Assembly (NCBI RefSeq): GCF_028829235.1
Contig: NZ_JAIWJY010000001.1
Span: forward strand, 496,001-560,000
From: Tenacibaculum larymnensis
GTDB lineage: Bacteria > Bacteroidota > Bacteroidia > Flavobacteriales > Flavobacteriaceae
Direction of reading: 5' to 3'
DNA: 64,000 nt
Below are positions 61,858 to 64,000 of this stretch, piece by piece. A program made the translations under genes and the position numbers. Below the pieces are notes generated by a model that searched no databases, had not been told where the DNA came from, and was given only the letters and a program-made list of their open reading frames with translations. Within the stretch, counting starts at the first letter, position 1; every line of letters starts with the position of its first letter.

Positions 61858-62439
61858 ATGATAACACAAATAAGGGGAAAACTTGTGGAAAAAAATCCTA
61901 CATACGCTGTTGTAGATTGCAATGGAGTAGGATACTTAATGCATATTTCTTTAAACACATATTCATCATTACCAAACGATGAATATGTGTTGTTGTATAC
62001 ACACTTATCTATTAGAGAAGATGCTCATACTTTATATGGGTTTTCAACAAAAATTGAACGAGAAGTTTTTAGGTTACTAACTTCGGTTTCAGGTGTAGGT
62101 CCAAGTACTGCACGAACAATGCTTTCTTCAATGACTTCACAAGAAGTCTCGCAAGCAATAGCTTCTGAAAATGTAAAACTGATTCAAACAGTTAAAGGTA
62201 TTGGAGCTAAAACTGCACAACGAGTTATTGTTGATTTAAAAGATAAGGTATTAAAAACCTTTGACGTTGACGAAGTTTCTGTGGTACAGAACAATACAAA
62301 TAAAGAAGAAGCGTTATCTGCTTTAGAGGTTCTTGGGTTTGCAAGAAAGCAAGCTGACAAGGTAATAGGGAATATATTAAAAGAAACACCTGATGCAAGT
62401 GTTGAAAAACTTATAAAACAGGCGTTAAAAAACTTATAA
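61858..62439 (+). CDS. ruvA: Holliday junction branch migration protein RuvA
   Basis: A 193-residue RuvA. OB-fold domain I (MITQIRGKLVEKNPTYAVVD), the helix-hairpin-helix repeats VSGVGPSTARTMLS and VKGIGAKTAQRVIVDLKDK that bind the junction, and a C-terminal domain III (EEALSALEVLGFARKQADK) that contacts RuvB are all present. The tetramer holds four-way junctions for RuvB-driven branch migration. sprA starts 21 bp downstream, the usual order in Flavobacteriaceae. Confidence 0.97.
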   Translation: MITQIRGKLVEKNPTYAVVDCNGVGYLMHISLNTYSSLPNDEYVLLYTHLSIREDAHTLYGFSTKIEREVFRLLTSVSGVGPSTARTMLSSMTSQEVSQAIASENVKLIQTVKGIGAKTAQRVIVDLKDKVLKTFDVDEVSVVQNNTNKEEALSALEVLGFARKQADKVIGNILKETPDASVEKLIKQALKNL

Positions 62440-62460
62440 AAAAGGTTGGAAAAAGCAGTT

Positions 62461-64000
62461 ATGAATAGATTACTTACGGTGCTTACTGTTTTAGTAAGTG
62501 TTGTTTCGTTTTCACAAAATACTCAAAAAGATAGCACTAACGCTGTTAAAAAAGATACTGTAACTCCCCTTAAATATAATTTTAAATACAATCAAAACGG
62601 AACACTTTACTTAAATAACCCTACTCAAAAAGTAGTTACTTATGACAAGGCGTTAAATAAATTTATGATTGTTGAAAAAATAGGAGACTACTATGTAGGT
62701 ACACCTATTTTTATGACTCCTAAAGAGTATAATGAGTACCGTTTAAAAAATGATTTAAAAGATTACTTCAAAGAAAAAGTAGATGCTACCAATCCTAAAA
62801 AGAAAGGAAACGAAGCAGCACGTAAAAATTTATTACCTAAATACTATGTAAACTCTAAGTTTTTTGAATCCGTTTTTGGAGGTAACACTGTTGAGGTAAA
62901 CCCAACAGGGCAGATTAATATTAAACTTGGAGGAGTATATCAAAATAATGAAAACCCTCAAATTTCTGTAGAGAATCAAAGCAGTTTTACATTTGATTTT
63001 GATCAACAAATTAGTGCAAGCTTACAGGCTAAAGTAGGTAAACGATTAACAGTAACAGCAAACTATGATACCCAATCAACTTTCGATTTTCAAAATATTA
63101 TAAAGCTAGAATATACTCCTACTGAAGATGATATTATTAGAAATATAGAGGCGGGTAATATTAGTATGCCAATTAAAAACTCGCTTATTAATGGAGCACA
63201 ATCGTTATTTGGGGTAAAAACAGAATTACAGTTCGGTAAAACATATGTAACTGCTGCTTTTTCGCAACAAAATTCACAATCAAAAACAGTAGTAGCAGAA
63301 GGGGGGGCAACAATTGAACCATTTGAATTAAGAGCTTCAGATTATGACAATGATCGACACTTCTTTTTATCACAATACTTTAGAGAAAATTATAAAGAGG
63401 CTTTAGAGAATTATCCATTAATTAATAGCCCTATAAATATAACAAGAGTTGAAGTTTGGGTAACTAATAGAAACCAAAATGTAAGCGATTATCGTAGTAT
63501 TGTAGCTCTTGCCGATTTAGGAGAATCAGAAGATGCAAATGAGGTAAATCCAGCTGAAATAACAACAACACCAGGAGCCATATCTGTTAACTCTGAAATT
63601 ATACCATATAATGGAGTGAATAACTTAAGTTCATTACTAGCTGCAAACTCAGGAGGAATTAGAGATGTAGCAACTATTGATGCTGCTATTAACGGTATAG
63701 GAGTACCAGCACAACAAGGATTTAACTACACATATTTGCAAAATGCTCGTAGATTACAACCCAACGAATTTAAATTGCACTCACAATTAGGTTTTATCTC
63801 TTTAAACAGAAGGTTAAACGATGGAGAAGTTTTAGCGGTAGCTTTTGAGTATACTGTAGTTGGAGCTTCTAATGGAGAAACAGTATTTAAAGTAGGAGAG
63901 TTTTCAAACGATGGAGTTGTAGCACCAGCAAATATTGCAGTTAAGTTATTAAGAAGTGAAATATTAAATACAACAAGGCCAGGAGATGATACAGAAGCTT
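62461..64000 (+). CDS. sprA: Gliding motility / type IX secretion protein SprA, N-terminal part
   Basis: ATG at 62461 opens a frame that stays open for 513 codons to the window end; the full protein should be over 2,000 residues. It has a signal peptide (MNRLLTVLTVLVSVVSFSQ) and a region characteristic of SprA: QISVENQSSFTFDFDQQISA, KRLTVTANYDTQSTFDFQNI, GNISMPIKNSLINGAQSLFG and NPINITRVEVWVTNRN-like PINITRVEVWVTNRNQNV. SprA (Sov in Porphyromonas) is the huge outer-membrane barrel that forms the T9SS export channel and is needed for gliding. It would export proteins such as the M43 protease in this window. A G7 run lies at 63301-63307, in frame. Confidence 0.93.
   Translation, partial: MNRLLTVLTVLVSVVSFSQNTQKDSTNAVKKDTVTPLKYNFKYNQNGTLYLNNPTQKVVTYDKALNKFMIVEKIGDYYVGTPIFMTPKEYNEYRLKNDLKDYFKEKVDATNPKKKGNEAARKNLLPKYYVNSKFFESVFGGNTVEVNPTGQINIKLGGVYQNNENPQISVENQSSFTFDFDQQISASLQAKVGKRLTVTANYDTQSTFDFQNIIKLEYTPTEDDIIRNIEAGNISMPIKNSLINGAQSLFGVKTELQFGKTYVTAAFSQQNSQSKTVVAEGGATIEPFELRASDYDNDRHFFLSQYFRENYKEALENYPLINSPINITRVEVWVTNRNQNVSDYRSIVALADLGESEDANEVNPAEITTTPGAISVNSEIIPYNGVNNLSSLLAANSGGIRDVATIDAAINGIGVPAQQGFNYTYLQNARRLQPNEFKLHSQLGFISLNRRLNDGEVLAVAFEYTVVGASNGETVFKVGEFSNDGVVAPANIAVKLLRSEILNTTRPGDDTEA

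Noticed and set aside
1-64000. CRISPR arrays, prophage, insertion sequences, rRNA
   Set aside because: I looked for regularly spaced repeats, transposase or integrase motifs, and rRNA signatures and saw none.

Overview
The window is AT-rich chromosomal DNA of a marine-type member of the Flavobacteriaceae, most likely Tenacibaculum or a close relative. The evidence is: many promoters with the Bacteroidota -7 box TAnnTTTG, CarboxypepD-type TonB receptors, a metalloprotease with a type IX secretion (T9SS) C-terminal signal, the malic enzyme-ruvA-sprA order at the right end, and a hydroxamate siderophore locus of the bisucaberin B type known from Tenacibaculum. The genus is inference; the family is well supported. 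I see no insertion sequence, prophage, CRISPR array or rRNA. There is one tRNA gene, tRNA-Ala(GGC).

Region 1 (1-1384): end of an unknown gene, then a di-iron fatty acid hydroxylase/sterol desaturase and a [2Fe-2S] ferredoxin, closed by a 17-bp-stem terminator.

Region 2 (1385-19800) is the accessory centre of the window. A nine-gene, tightly packed plus-strand operon (1495-13399) encodes a PLP decarboxylase, an N-hydroxylase, an MFS exporter, an acyltransferase fused to an NIS synthetase, then a separate acyltransferase and a second NIS synthetase. It ends with a membrane acyltransferase-like protein, a secreted alpha/beta hydrolase and a second fatty acid hydroxylase. Facing it on the minus strand is the uptake operon: TonB siderophore receptor, DUF3325 and DUF3649 small membrane proteins, PepSY iron-reductase-like protein, and an AraC regulator. 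The biosynthetic promoter carries two perfect 13-bp direct repeats exactly 21 bp apart, a typical AraC-family operator. Together this looks like a complete make/export/import/regulate siderophore system, with a duplicated assembly enzyme and possible lipid tailoring.

Region 3 (19801-30390): aromatic amino acid catabolism (homogentisate dioxygenase, 4-hydroxyphenylpyruvate dioxygenase, tryptophan 2,3-dioxygenase), then a DUF3108 protein, an M23 peptidase lipoprotein, phosphoglucose isomerase and a large TonB-dependent receptor.

Region 4 (30391-43800): mostly housekeeping (PlsC acyltransferases, acyl-ACP desaturase, omega-amidase-type hydrolase, AddB-like nuclease, GNAT, tRNA-Ala, MoaE, Pgk, aldo/keto reductase, TrpS, hemolysin III). 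Among these lie three small minus-strand genes at 40009-41102, one of which is a double-glycine-leader peptide.

Region 5 (43800-64000): a secreted T9SS-type M43 protease, a CYTH protein, RecO, a TonB receptor, MoaD, a DUF5686 outer-membrane protein, an AsmA-like protein, QueG, a pair of stand-alone PAS proteins, malic enzyme, RuvA and the first third or less of SprA, the T9SS translocon/gliding protein, which runs off the window.
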